DNA of 12,221 nt from an uncultured Cryomorphaceae bacterium (GTDB taxonomy: Bacteria > Bacteroidota > Bacteroidia > Flavobacteriales > Schleiferiaceae): the NCBI GenBank assembly GCA_937900215.1, contig CALCFH010000394.1:1-12221 (forward strand), written 5' to 3'. Both the position numbers and the translations under genes were made by a program. Positions within the stretch are counted from its first letter, which is position 1, and every line of letters begins with the position of its first letter. Shown piece by piece: positions 1 to 6,690 of this stretch. The notes under the pieces were generated by a model. The model was not told the origin of the DNA, ran no database searches, and saw nothing but the letters and a program-made list of their open reading frames with translations.

Positions 1-1
1 C

Positions 2-124
2 CCCTTATTGTTGCATTGCAATATGTCTACAGGACATAGCGGAGCAAGTGGGCGATTTGAATCATTGAAAGAAATGGCAATGGAGTATGCCTTTTTATTT
101 GATTTAATGGGAATTAAAGAATAA
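2..124 (+). CDS. ptrB: S9 family prolyl oligopeptidase, oligopeptidase B-like, C-terminal end (5' truncated)
   Basis: Only the last 40 codons lie in the window; reading frame 2 is open from the left edge to TAA at 122-124. The translation contains GHSGASGRFE followed by an EYAFLFDLMGI-type ending. This is the characteristic C-terminus of oligopeptidase B and related S9A serine peptidases: a glycine-rich loop holding the catalytic His (GH-G-SGR), then a final helix. These enzymes cleave short peptides after basic residues, in the cytosol or periplasm; the signal region is outside the window, so location cannot be judged. The gene is convergent with waaA, with 11 bases between stop codons. Family assignment is from recognised motifs; the oligopeptidase B subtype is less certain than S9. 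Confidence 0.82.
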   Translation, partial: PLLLHCNMSTGHSGASGRFESLKEMAMEYAFLFDLMGIKE

Positions 125-135
125 CAGAGAGTACT

Positions 136-1371
136 TTAAACCAACTGCGCAAGATGGGCAACCATCTTTGCGCTTGCTCCTTTATTGGATTCTATGAAAG
201 CCTTACACTGAAGTTTGCAATGCTTTCGCATTTCTGGAGATGAGATCAATTCACTCATTTTTATTTCCAACTCTTGTTTTTTGTTAATCTCAAATGCCGC
301 TCCTCTATCCATTAGAATGCTCGCTTCAGGGAAAGCCTGATGCTTAGGGCCAAAAAACAGCGGACAGCCAAAAGCAGCAGGTTCTAAAATAGAATGCACT
401 CCATCTCCATAGCCACCTCCAACAAAGGCGAAGTCGGCGTAGGCGTATATTCTAGAAAGTGTTCCTATCGTATCAAGAATAAGGATGTTTGAGCGAAAAG
501 TTTCTATTCCATCACGTGAATACAGATGTACCCTACCGCTTGTAAAGCGCGAATAGAGTCTTTGGACATTGACTTCCGAAACATCATGTGGAGCGAAAAT
601 AAAGCAGATATCAGGAAACAAATCGATCAAACCCATCATTCGGTCTTCGTCTTCCGCCCAAGGAGAACCCGCAACGAATAAAAGTCGGTTTCCTTTAAAT
701 GCATTCACCCACGGAAGCGGATTTTCATCCAGAGCCAAGTGCGCAACACGATCAATCCTCCCATCACCTACTAAAAAGGCATTGGAAAAACCGTTTTTTT
801 GCACTGTTTCCAATGAAGATTCATCCTGAACAAGTATAGCTTTAGCTCTTAAAAGATGCTTTTTGGCCCATGTAGCATAAGGCTTAAAGAGCCATAAAGA
901 GGGCCGAAAATGGGCCGAAACAAATGCGTAAGGAATGTCATTATGAGAAAGCGCATTCATTAAATTGAACCAGAATTCATATCGTATAAAGACAAATAAA
1001 TCCGGCTTCAGATCGAATAAAAAAGACTCCATATCTCTTTTCTTGTCTATGGGGAGATAGGTTTTAAAATCAGCACCAGATAAATCTGTGGCCTTCTCAT
1101 AGCCCGATGGAGAAAAAAAACTTACTACAATTTTCCAGTTGGGATGGGTTTTCTTCCAAGCTTCAATGAGACCTCTGCCTTGCTCAAATTCTCCCAAAGA
1201 AGCCGCATGCACTATCAGAAGTTTGCCCGAATTGGCGTCTCGCCAGCTTTTTCTTTGACTTTTAGAATCTATCCTTCCTGATAACCACTTCTTAGCCTTT
1301 TCGCTTCTAAGAGCGGCCAGCTTAATAGCTTGAAGATATAAAGCAATAGCAATGGAATAAAAAAACCGCAT
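136..1371 (-). CDS. waaA: 3-deoxy-D-manno-octulosonic acid (Kdo) transferase
   Basis: A 411-residue membrane-anchored GT-B glycosyltransferase of family GT30, which moves Kdo from CMP-Kdo to the lipid A precursor at the inner face of the cytoplasmic membrane. Visible marks are an N-terminal hydrophobic anchor (about residues 4-21); HAASLGEFEQG at 55-65, where E61 matches the acceptor-side catalytic Glu of the S-x-GE motif; YEFWFN at 131-136, in place of the enterobacterial TELWPN; GDGRIDR at 202-208; AGSPWAEDE at 234-242; APHDV at 260-264; and the donor-binding block VGGGYGDGVHSILEPAAFG at 317-335. Length matches the family. Its ATG shares one base with the TAA of the upstream outer-membrane gene (TAATG), suggesting translational coupling. 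Whether it adds one or two Kdo residues cannot be read from sequence. Confidence 0.95.
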   Translation of the reverse strand: MRFFYSIAIALYLQAIKLAALRSEKAKKWLSGRIDSKSQRKSWRDANSGKLLIVHAASLGEFEQGRGLIEAWKKTHPNWKIVVSFFSPSGYEKATDLSGADFKTYLPIDKKRDMESFLFDLKPDLFVFIRYEFWFNLMNALSHNDIPYAFVSAHFRPSLWLFKPYATWAKKHLLRAKAILVQDESSLETVQKNGFSNAFLVGDGRIDRVAHLALDENPLPWVNAFKGNRLLFVAGSPWAEDEDRMMGLIDLFPDICFIFAPHDVSEVNVQRLYSRFTSGRVHLYSRDGIETFRSNILILDTIGTLSRIYAYADFAFVGGGYGDGVHSILEPAAFGCPLFFGPKHQAFPEASILMDRGAAFEINKKQELEIKMSELISSPEMRKHCKLQCKAFIESNKGASAKMVAHLAQLV

Positions 1372-2129
1372 TAACGGTAATAGTAGGTTTGTGCTTCAGA
1401 ATCGTAGATCGGAATAAACCAAATAAACTTCAATCCGTATAAATAATCTGACTGAATCCCATTGGCTAGCTGTCCCGTATCAAAATTAACACCTCTATAA
1501 TTTTCCGTAAATCCTTGCATGAAATCAAATCCAACTAAAAAATTCAATCTCTTCGAATTGCCAGCATGCATGTATCCAATAAATTGACGTGTTAATAGTC
1601 CACCACTTAAGCGGTCATAGCCTTTTGCATATTCATCTAAGATTTGCGGCAAATTTTGTCCTGCATTCTCAATTCTAATTTTATGTTGGATGTATCCGCC
1701 TCCGACTAAAATGACTAAACCAGAATTCGGATTGTGGCCAAATGAATTGAATATTTTACCTCCTGAGGCTAAGACAGTAAATCCGCGCTCAAAAAATTTA
1801 TAATCGGCATAATTGCCATTCAAGTCTATTAATTGACCAGATGAGGTTGCAATGCCATCTACTATTTGATCTGCAATCTTGATATTGTCTCCAAAAAAAT
1901 AGCTACCCCCAAGACCTAACATCCAATTGCCTCTAGTCTTATACCAAGTATCAAATCCGAGCTCAATACTGCTACCAAATTTATCTGCCAAATCACCGCC
2001 TGGAAGATGTACTCCAGCGCCGAAACCCAGTAAAAAACCCTGTGTCAGAGAATCTCTAACATTCACCTGAGCCAAGCATTGACTCGAAGAAAGCAATATA
2101 AAAATAGCGACAAAGAAGATTCTTCTCAT
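1371..2129 (-). CDS. Secreted outer-membrane beta-barrel candidate, function unknown
   Basis: A 252-residue protein starting with a clear signal peptide (MRRIFF, a hydrophobic core to about residue 15, then SSSQCLAQ, likely cleaved after Ala20). The mature part has many Gly/aromatic, alternating-hydrophobicity strands (for example LLGFGAGVHLPGG, WMLGLGGSYFFGD, LVILVGGGYIQHKI, LNFLVGFDFMQGF) and ends in YYYR, all typical of small outer-membrane barrels in Bacteroidota. The Cys near the cleavage site is not in a convincing lipobox (SSQC), so a lipoprotein is less likely. It is the first gene of a pair with waaA (one-base stop/start overlap), hinting at an envelope role, but I do not recognise the exact family. 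A TAnnTTTG promoter lies about 20 bases upstream of the ATG. Confidence 0.85.
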   Translation of the reverse strand: MRRIFFVAIFILLSSSQCLAQVNVRDSLTQGFLLGFGAGVHLPGGDLADKFGSSIELGFDTWYKTRGNWMLGLGGSYFFGDNIKIADQIVDGIATSSGQLIDLNGNYADYKFFERGFTVLASGGKIFNSFGHNPNSGLVILVGGGYIQHKIRIENAGQNLPQILDEYAKGYDRLSGGLLTRQFIGYMHAGNSKRLNFLVGFDFMQGFTENYRGVNFDTGQLANGIQSDYLYGLKFIWFIPIYDSEAQTYYYR

Positions 2130-2150
2130 CCTTCCAAATTAAGCATTTAA

Positions 2151-2179
2151 CAAAGATATCCTAATCTTTACTGCAGCAA
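2151..2179 (-). promoter_or_regulatory. Bacteroidota-type promoter for the outer-membrane/waaA pair
   Basis: On the - strand, TTG (2179-2177) is followed by an 18-base spacer and TATCTTTG (2158-2151). This matches the published Bacteroidota vegetative consensus TTG-N17-23-TAnnTTTG without mismatch. Predicted transcription would start around 2144-2147, giving a leader of about 15-18 bases before the ATG at 2129. Prediction from motif only. Confidence 0.7.
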
Positions 2180-2198
2180 GAGCGAATGGTTATATTTG
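2167..2198 (+). promoter_or_regulatory. Bacteroidota-type promoter for the nucleotide-sugar gene run
   Basis: TATATTTG at 2191-2198 fits the -7 consensus TAnnTTTG. TTTA at 2167-2170, 20 bases upstream, is a one-mismatch -33 element (consensus TTTG). The expected start of transcription, about 2203-2206, lies upstream of the ATG codons at 2220 and 2235 but downstream of the in-frame TTG at 2196, which is part of the -7 box. It overlaps the span of the divergent - strand promoter. Confidence 0.55.
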
Positions 2199-2219
2199 AC
2201 CTCATTTAAAAATGATACG

Positions 2220-3353
2220 ATGCGCGAGCTTAGAATGGTTGATTTAGCCACTCAATATGAAGCCATTAAAACCGAAGTAGATCAGGCAATATCTGATGTA
2301 ATAAGCAATACTTCGTTTATCAATGGCCCAGCCGTTAAAAACTTTCAAAAAGACCTTGAAAGTTACTTAGAAGTAGAGCATGTCATTCCGTGTGCCAATG
2401 GTACCGATGCTTTGCAAATCGCCATGATGGCTCTAGACTTACAGCCTGGAGACGAAGTAATTACAGCAAGTTTTACCTATGTTGCAACTGCAGAAGTAAT
2501 TGCATTGCTCAAATTAAAACCCGTTTTAGTGGATGTAGATCCAGATACATTTATGATAAACGTAGAGCAGGTAAAAGCAGCCATCGGACCTAAAACAAAG
2601 GCTATTGTACCCGTTCACCTTTTCGGGCAAACAGCTCCAATGCATTCTATAATGCAAATAGCGAAAGAGCATAATTTGTTTGTTATAGAAGATACTGCGC
2701 AAGCCATTGGCTCTGAATATACCTTTCCCGACGGGACGAAAATGAAGTCTGGTACAATTGGACATATAGGTGCTACATCCTTTTTCCCTTCTAAAAATCT
2801 GGGGTGCTTCGGCGACGGCGGTGCTCTCTTTACTCGAGATGAAAATCTGGCAAAGAAGATTCGTATGATTGCGAATCATGGTCAGAGTATACAGTATTAC
2901 CACGACGAGATTGGTGTGAATAGTCGCTTAGACAGCGTTCAAGCAGCGGTATTAGGAATAAAGTTGAAAAACTTAAATAAATATTCAAGTGCTCGACAAA
3001 GTGCTGCTGAATTTTACGATCGGGCATTTGCCAATATTCCTGAAATTCAAACGCCGGCTCGCGTTTCAAATTCAACGCATGTATTTCATCAATACACACT
3101 CCGCTTGAAAGGATTGAATCGCGATCTTTTAGTGACAGCATTAAAAGAAAAAGGATTGCCTGTGATGGTTTACTATCCCGTGCCCTTACACCAGCAAAAA
3201 GCCTACCAACAAGAAGGCAATTACCCTGTAACCGAGATGCTTTGTAAGCAAGTGTTTTCTCTGCCAATGCATACAGAATTAGATCAAGAACAGCTGAATT
3301 TTATTACCCAGACAGTCGTTGAAGCAATAACTCAATTAAGAAAAAAGCAATGA
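2220..3353 (+). CDS. DegT/DnrJ/EryC1/StrS family PLP-dependent sugar aminotransferase, WbpE-like
   Basis: A cytosolic PLP enzyme (377 residues from the ATG at 2220) that transfers an amino group, usually from glutamate, to a nucleotide-activated keto-sugar. Family marks in order are MVDLATQY at the N-terminus, CANGTDALQIA, the FTYVATAE block, HLFGQ, the cofactor-binding EDTAQAIG, the Schiff-base lysine in TSFFPSKNLGCFGDGG (Lys192 counted from 2220), and GVNSRLDSVQAAVL. The pattern resembles WbpE, which aminates the 3-keto derivative of UDP-GlcNAcA, more than other family members I can recall. However, no WbpA, WbpB or WbpD partner is present here, so the substrate is open; a dTDP-3-keto-6-deoxyhexose is an alternative given the nearby dehydratase. 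The reading frame extends to a TTG at 2196, but that lies in the predicted -7 box. The ATG at 2235 (MVDL) is also possible. Its stop overlaps the next start by 4 bases. Confidence 0.9.
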   Translation: MRELRMVDLATQYEAIKTEVDQAISDVISNTSFINGPAVKNFQKDLESYLEVEHVIPCANGTDALQIAMMALDLQPGDEVITASFTYVATAEVIALLKLKPVLVDVDPDTFMINVEQVKAAIGPKTKAIVPVHLFGQTAPMHSIMQIAKEHNLFVIEDTAQAIGSEYTFPDGTKMKSGTIGHIGATSFFPSKNLGCFGDGGALFTRDENLAKKIRMIANHGQSIQYYHDEIGVNSRLDSVQAAVLGIKLKNLNKYSSARQSAAEFYDRAFANIPEIQTPARVSNSTHVFHQYTLRLKGLNRDLLVTALKEKGLPVMVYYPVPLHQQKAYQQEGNYPVTEMLCKQVFSLPMHTELDQEQLNFITQTVVEAITQLRKKQ

Positions 3354-4672
3354 AAATAGTAGTAATAGGAACGGGTTATGTTGGATTAGTAACCGGAGCA
3401 TGTTTATCAGACGTAGGTCTTGAGGTTGTATGCGTTGATGTAGATGTAAAGAAAATTGAAAACCTTAAGAAAGGAATTCTTCCAATCTATGAACCGGGAC
3501 TAGAAGATATAGTTGAGCGCAATTTTCGAAAAGAGCGCTTACAGTTTACCACTGATTTACCCAATGCAATAAAAGGAGCCGATGTGGCTTTTATTGCAGT
3601 AGGAACGCCTCCAGGAGAGGACGGTTCTGCCGACTTAAAATATGTTTTAGCCGTTGCAACAGAAATTGGCGCAAACATGAATGACTACGGTGTAATTGTA
3701 ACTAAGAGTACGGTTCCCGTTGGCACAGCGAAGAAGGTAAATAAAGCTATATCCGATGCTCAAGCGGCGAGAGGGGTTACGATTCCTTTTGATGTTGCTT
3801 CTAATCCTGAATTTTTAAAAGAAGGCGCAGCCATAGATGACTTTATGAGGCCCGATAGAATTGTGGTTGGTGTAAATAGCGAAAGAGGTCGTGAAATTAT
3901 GGCCAACCTCTACAAACCTTTTACGCTAAATGGTCATCCTGTAATTTTCATGGACATTCCGTCTGCTGAAATGACAAAATATGCCGCCAACGCAATGCTC
4001 GCCACTAAGATTTCTTTCATGAATGACATTGCAAATCTGTGCGAGATTATGGGTGCCGATGTGAATATGGTGCGAAAAGGAATAGGATCTGACCCCAGAA
4101 TTGGAAATAAATTCATCTATCCTGGAATAGGCTATGGCGGATCTTGTTTTCCAAAGGATGTGAAAGCATTGATAAAAACTGCCGCAGACCAAAAATACAA
4201 TATGCGAATTTTAGAGGCTGTTGAGGCTGTGAATGAGTCGCAAAAATCAGTGCTATTTAACAAGGTGATGAAGCACTTTGACAACAATCTAAAGGGAAAA
4301 ACACTATCCGTTTGGGGTTTGTCTTTCAAACCAAAAACAGACGATATGCGCGAAGCTCCTTCCGTTGTCATCATCAATAAACTCCTTGCTGAGGGGGTGA
4401 AAATAAAGGCATATGACCCTGTTGCTATGGAGGAGGCAAAACAACAGTTGGGTGATACTATAACCTATTGCAAAGACGAATACGAAAGCCTTGTTGACAG
4501 TCATGGTATTCTATTGGTTACCGAATGGACTGAATTTAGAGTGCCAAATTGGAAGGTTGTAAGCAAGCTTCTGGAAGAAAAAGTTGTTTTTGATGGCAGA
4601 AATATCTACGATCGTGAAGAGCTTGAAGCCAATGGCTACGTCTATTACGGAATTGGAATATTTCAGTCATGA
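3350..4672 (+). CDS. ugd: UDP-glucose 6-dehydrogenase
   Basis: A 440-residue cytosolic NAD-dependent enzyme that oxidises UDP-glucose twice to UDP-glucuronate. The N-terminal Rossmann motif is GTGYVG (7-12), with an acidic VDVD end to the second strand that favours NAD. Further marks are VGTPPGEDGSADL, TKSTVPVGT, NPEFLKEG (E154, E158), EMTKYAANAM (K210, N214) and the catalytic cysteine in GYGGSCFPKDV (C266), followed by the C-terminal UDP-binding domain (SVWGLSFKPKTDDMREAP). The N-terminus and loop residues fit UDP-glucose dehydrogenase better than the UDP-GlcNAc dehydrogenase WbpA. Start and stop both lie in ATGA overlaps with its neighbours, implying one transcript and coupled translation. 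The product is the direct substrate of the next gene's enzyme. Confidence 0.95.
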   Translation: MKIVVIGTGYVGLVTGACLSDVGLEVVCVDVDVKKIENLKKGILPIYEPGLEDIVERNFRKERLQFTTDLPNAIKGADVAFIAVGTPPGEDGSADLKYVLAVATEIGANMNDYGVIVTKSTVPVGTAKKVNKAISDAQAARGVTIPFDVASNPEFLKEGAAIDDFMRPDRIVVGVNSERGREIMANLYKPFTLNGHPVIFMDIPSAEMTKYAANAMLATKISFMNDIANLCEIMGADVNMVRKGIGSDPRIGNKFIYPGIGYGGSCFPKDVKALIKTAADQKYNMRILEAVEAVNESQKSVLFNKVMKHFDNNLKGKTLSVWGLSFKPKTDDMREAPSVVIINKLLAEGVKIKAYDPVAMEEAKQQLGDTITYCKDEYESLVDSHGILLVTEWTEFRVPNWKVVSKLLEEKVVFDGRNIYDREELEANGYVYYGIGIFQS

Positions 4673-5658
4673 AGCGAATACTTATAACCGGTGCCGCCGG
4701 ATTTCTTGGCTCACATTTATGTGATAGATTTTTAAAAGAAGGCTATCATGTTCTTGGGATGGATAACCTAATCACCGGAGATCTGAAAAACATCGAACAT
4801 CTCTTTAAAAACGAGCATTTCGAATTTTATCATCACGATGTAACCAAATTTGTTCACGTACCAGGCAAATTAGACTACGTTCTGCATTTTGCTTCGCCAG
4901 CTAGTCCAATTGACTATTTAAAAATACCCATCCAAACTCTCAAAGTGGGTGCAATGGGTACACACAATCTTTTGGGCTTGGCTCTTTCCAAAAAGGCACG
5001 CATTTTAGTTGCCAGTACTTCAGAGGTCTACGGCGATCCTATGGTTCACCCTCAAACAGAGGAGTACTGGGGAAATGTTAACCCGGTTGGACCAAGAGGA
5101 GTATATGATGAGGCGAAGCGTTATCAGGAAGCAATCACCATGGCGTACCACACTTTTCATGGTCTAGAGACACGCATTATTAGAATATTTAATACCTACG
5201 GGCCTAGAATGCGCCTGAACGATGGTCGTGTTTTACCTGCTTTTATTGGTCAAGCTTTGAGAGGAGAGGACTTAACCGTTTTTGGAGATGGATCACAAAC
5301 GCGCTCCTTTTGCTACGTAGACGATTTAGTGGAAGGAATCTATCGCTTGCTTCTTAGCGACTACCCTCACCCTGTGAATATTGGCAATCCAGATGAGATC
5401 ACTATTCTTCAATTCGGAGAGGAGATCATTAAACTTACTGGCACGAACCAAAAACTTATATTCAAGCCGTTGCCCAAAGATGATCCAACGCAAAGACAAC
5501 CGAATATTACTAAGGCAAGAGAAATATTGGGCTGGGAGCCAAAAATTGACAGAGCGGAAGGATTGAAAATAACCTACGATTACTTCCTTAGTCTGCCTAA
5601 AGAAACTTTGTATCAAGTTGAACACAAAGACTTCGACGCATATTCAAAAAAATCATAA
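4669..5658 (+). CDS. UDP-glucuronate decarboxylase (UDP-xylose synthase)
   Basis: A 329-residue extended short-chain dehydrogenase/reductase that converts UDP-glucuronate to UDP-xylose with tightly bound NAD. It shows the Rossmann motif GAAGFLG (8-14) and the diagnostic ASPASP loop (75-80). Other marks are STSEVYGDP (T117, E119 as the expected catalytic acid), GPRGVYDEAKR with the Y146-xxx-K150 pair, TYGPRM, and TRSFCYVDD, whose Arg212 is in the position of the decarboxylase arginine. YWGNVNPVGPRGVYDEAK is typical of the single-domain bacterial, plant and animal UXS group. It is not the ArnA type, as there is no formyltransferase domain. It overlaps ugd by 4 bases, so substrate maker and user are encoded back to back. 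Confidence 0.94.
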   Translation: MKRILITGAAGFLGSHLCDRFLKEGYHVLGMDNLITGDLKNIEHLFKNEHFEFYHHDVTKFVHVPGKLDYVLHFASPASPIDYLKIPIQTLKVGAMGTHNLLGLALSKKARILVASTSEVYGDPMVHPQTEEYWGNVNPVGPRGVYDEAKRYQEAITMAYHTFHGLETRIIRIFNTYGPRMRLNDGRVLPAFIGQALRGEDLTVFGDGSQTRSFCYVDDLVEGIYRLLLSDYPHPVNIGNPDEITILQFGEEIIKLTGTNQKLIFKPLPKDDPTQRQPNITKAREILGWEPKIDRAEGLKITYDYFLSLPKETLYQVEHKDFDAYSKKS

Positions 5659-5660
5659 AA

Positions 5661-6689
5661 ATGTCGAAGAAAAAGATTCTTCTAACAGGTGGATTGGGTT
5701 TCATAGGATCTCATACAGCTGTTGAATTAATAAATAAAGGGTTTGAGGTAGTCATTGTAGACAACTTAAGCAATACAACCACTGAGCCCTTAGATGGAAT
5801 TGAAAAAATCACTTCGCACAGACCTATTTTTGAGCTCGTTGATTTAAGCAAGTACGACCAAGTAGAGGCCCTATTCCAAAGACATCCCTCTTTTGACGGT
5901 GTAATACACTTTGCGGCCTTTAAAGCTGTAGGAGAAAGTTATAATCTCCCTTTAAAATATTATCTCAACAACCTGACTTCTCTGAGTCTGCTTTTAGAGA
6001 AATGTTTAGAGTTGAAAATTAGCAACCTCATTTTTAGTTCAAGCTGTACCGTCTATGGTGAGGCTGATGTACTTCCTATTAATGAGGATAGCGCTATTAA
6101 ATCGGCCCTCTCACCCTATGGCAACACCAAGCAAATTGGAGAAGAGATTATCCTCGACACTATACGCGTAAATCCACTTTTTAAAGCCATTGCCCTGCGG
6201 TATTTCAATCCAATTGGAGCGCATCCTTCTGGAGAAATTGGGGAGCTACCGCTGGGAACACCCCTTAATTTAGTGCCTTACGTAACTCAGACAGCGGCTG
6301 GAATTCGTTCTCAATTGCAAGTGTACGGAAACGACTATGACACGCCCGATGGAACCAATGTTCGCGACTATATTCATGTTGTCGATGTGGCAAAAGCGCA
6401 TGTATCAGCCTTAAATCGGCTGCTTCTTAATGAAAACATCGATAGCTTTGAGGTATTTAACCTCGGAACGGGCACGGGATCTTCGGTTTTGGAAGTGATT
6501 CAAAGCTTTGAAAAAGTTTCTCAGTCTAAACTCAACTATGCCATTGTAGACAGAAGAAAAGGAGATGTTACCGCGGCTTATGCAGACACCTCTAAAGCAA
6601 ATACGGTTTTGGGGTGGAAGGCAGAATATACCCTAGATGATGCCATGAGAGATGCATGGCAATGGGAGAAAAAAATTAGAAATATATAA
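5661..6689 (+). CDS. galE: UDP-hexose (possibly UDP-pentose) 4-epimerase, GalE family
   Basis: A 342-residue extended SDR that inverts C4 of UDP-sugars through a bound NAD and a 4-keto intermediate. Visible are TGGLGFIGSH at the N-terminus, HFAAFKAVGES, SSSCTVYGE (catalytic Ser/Thr region), the YGNTK pair (Tyr and Lys), LRYFNPIGAH, VYGNDYDTPDGTNVRDYIHV and a C-terminal GDVTAAYADTSKA. At the site of E. coli Tyr299 and human Cys307, this protein appears to have Ala306. Small residues there are associated with acceptance of N-acetylated sugars as well as UDP-Glc/Gal. It begins 2 bases after the UDP-xylose synthase stop, with an A-rich upstream region in place of a Shine-Dalgarno, so a role on UDP-xylose (giving UDP-arabinose) is a contextual possibility only. 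Confidence 0.93.
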   Translation: MSKKKILLTGGLGFIGSHTAVELINKGFEVVIVDNLSNTTTEPLDGIEKITSHRPIFELVDLSKYDQVEALFQRHPSFDGVIHFAAFKAVGESYNLPLKYYLNNLTSLSLLLEKCLELKISNLIFSSSCTVYGEADVLPINEDSAIKSALSPYGNTKQIGEEIILDTIRVNPLFKAIALRYFNPIGAHPSGEIGELPLGTPLNLVPYVTQTAAGIRSQLQVYGNDYDTPDGTNVRDYIHVVDVAKAHVSALNRLLLNENIDSFEVFNLGTGTGSSVLEVIQSFEKVSQSKLNYAIVDRRKGDVTAAYADTSKANTVLGWKAEYTLDDAMRDAWQWEKKIRNI

Positions 6690-6690
6690 A

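Noticed and set aside
2114..2128. Short palindrome AGAAGA-T-TCTTCT near the outer-membrane gene start
   Set aside because: It falls in the codons for Arg-Arg-Ile-Phe of the signal peptide, is AT-rich and short, and is readily explained by codon content.
2526..3267. Two long - strand open frames opposite the DegT gene (125 and 145 codons)
   Set aside because: No family motifs, odd composition, and fully covered by a strongly supported aminotransferase on the + strand.
6652..6690. N-terminal extension of the dTDP-glucose dehydratase frame
   Set aside because: The 13 residues lie inside the galE 3' end and precede the standard RmlB start; ATG 6691 follows the galE stop directly with A-rich sequence upstream.
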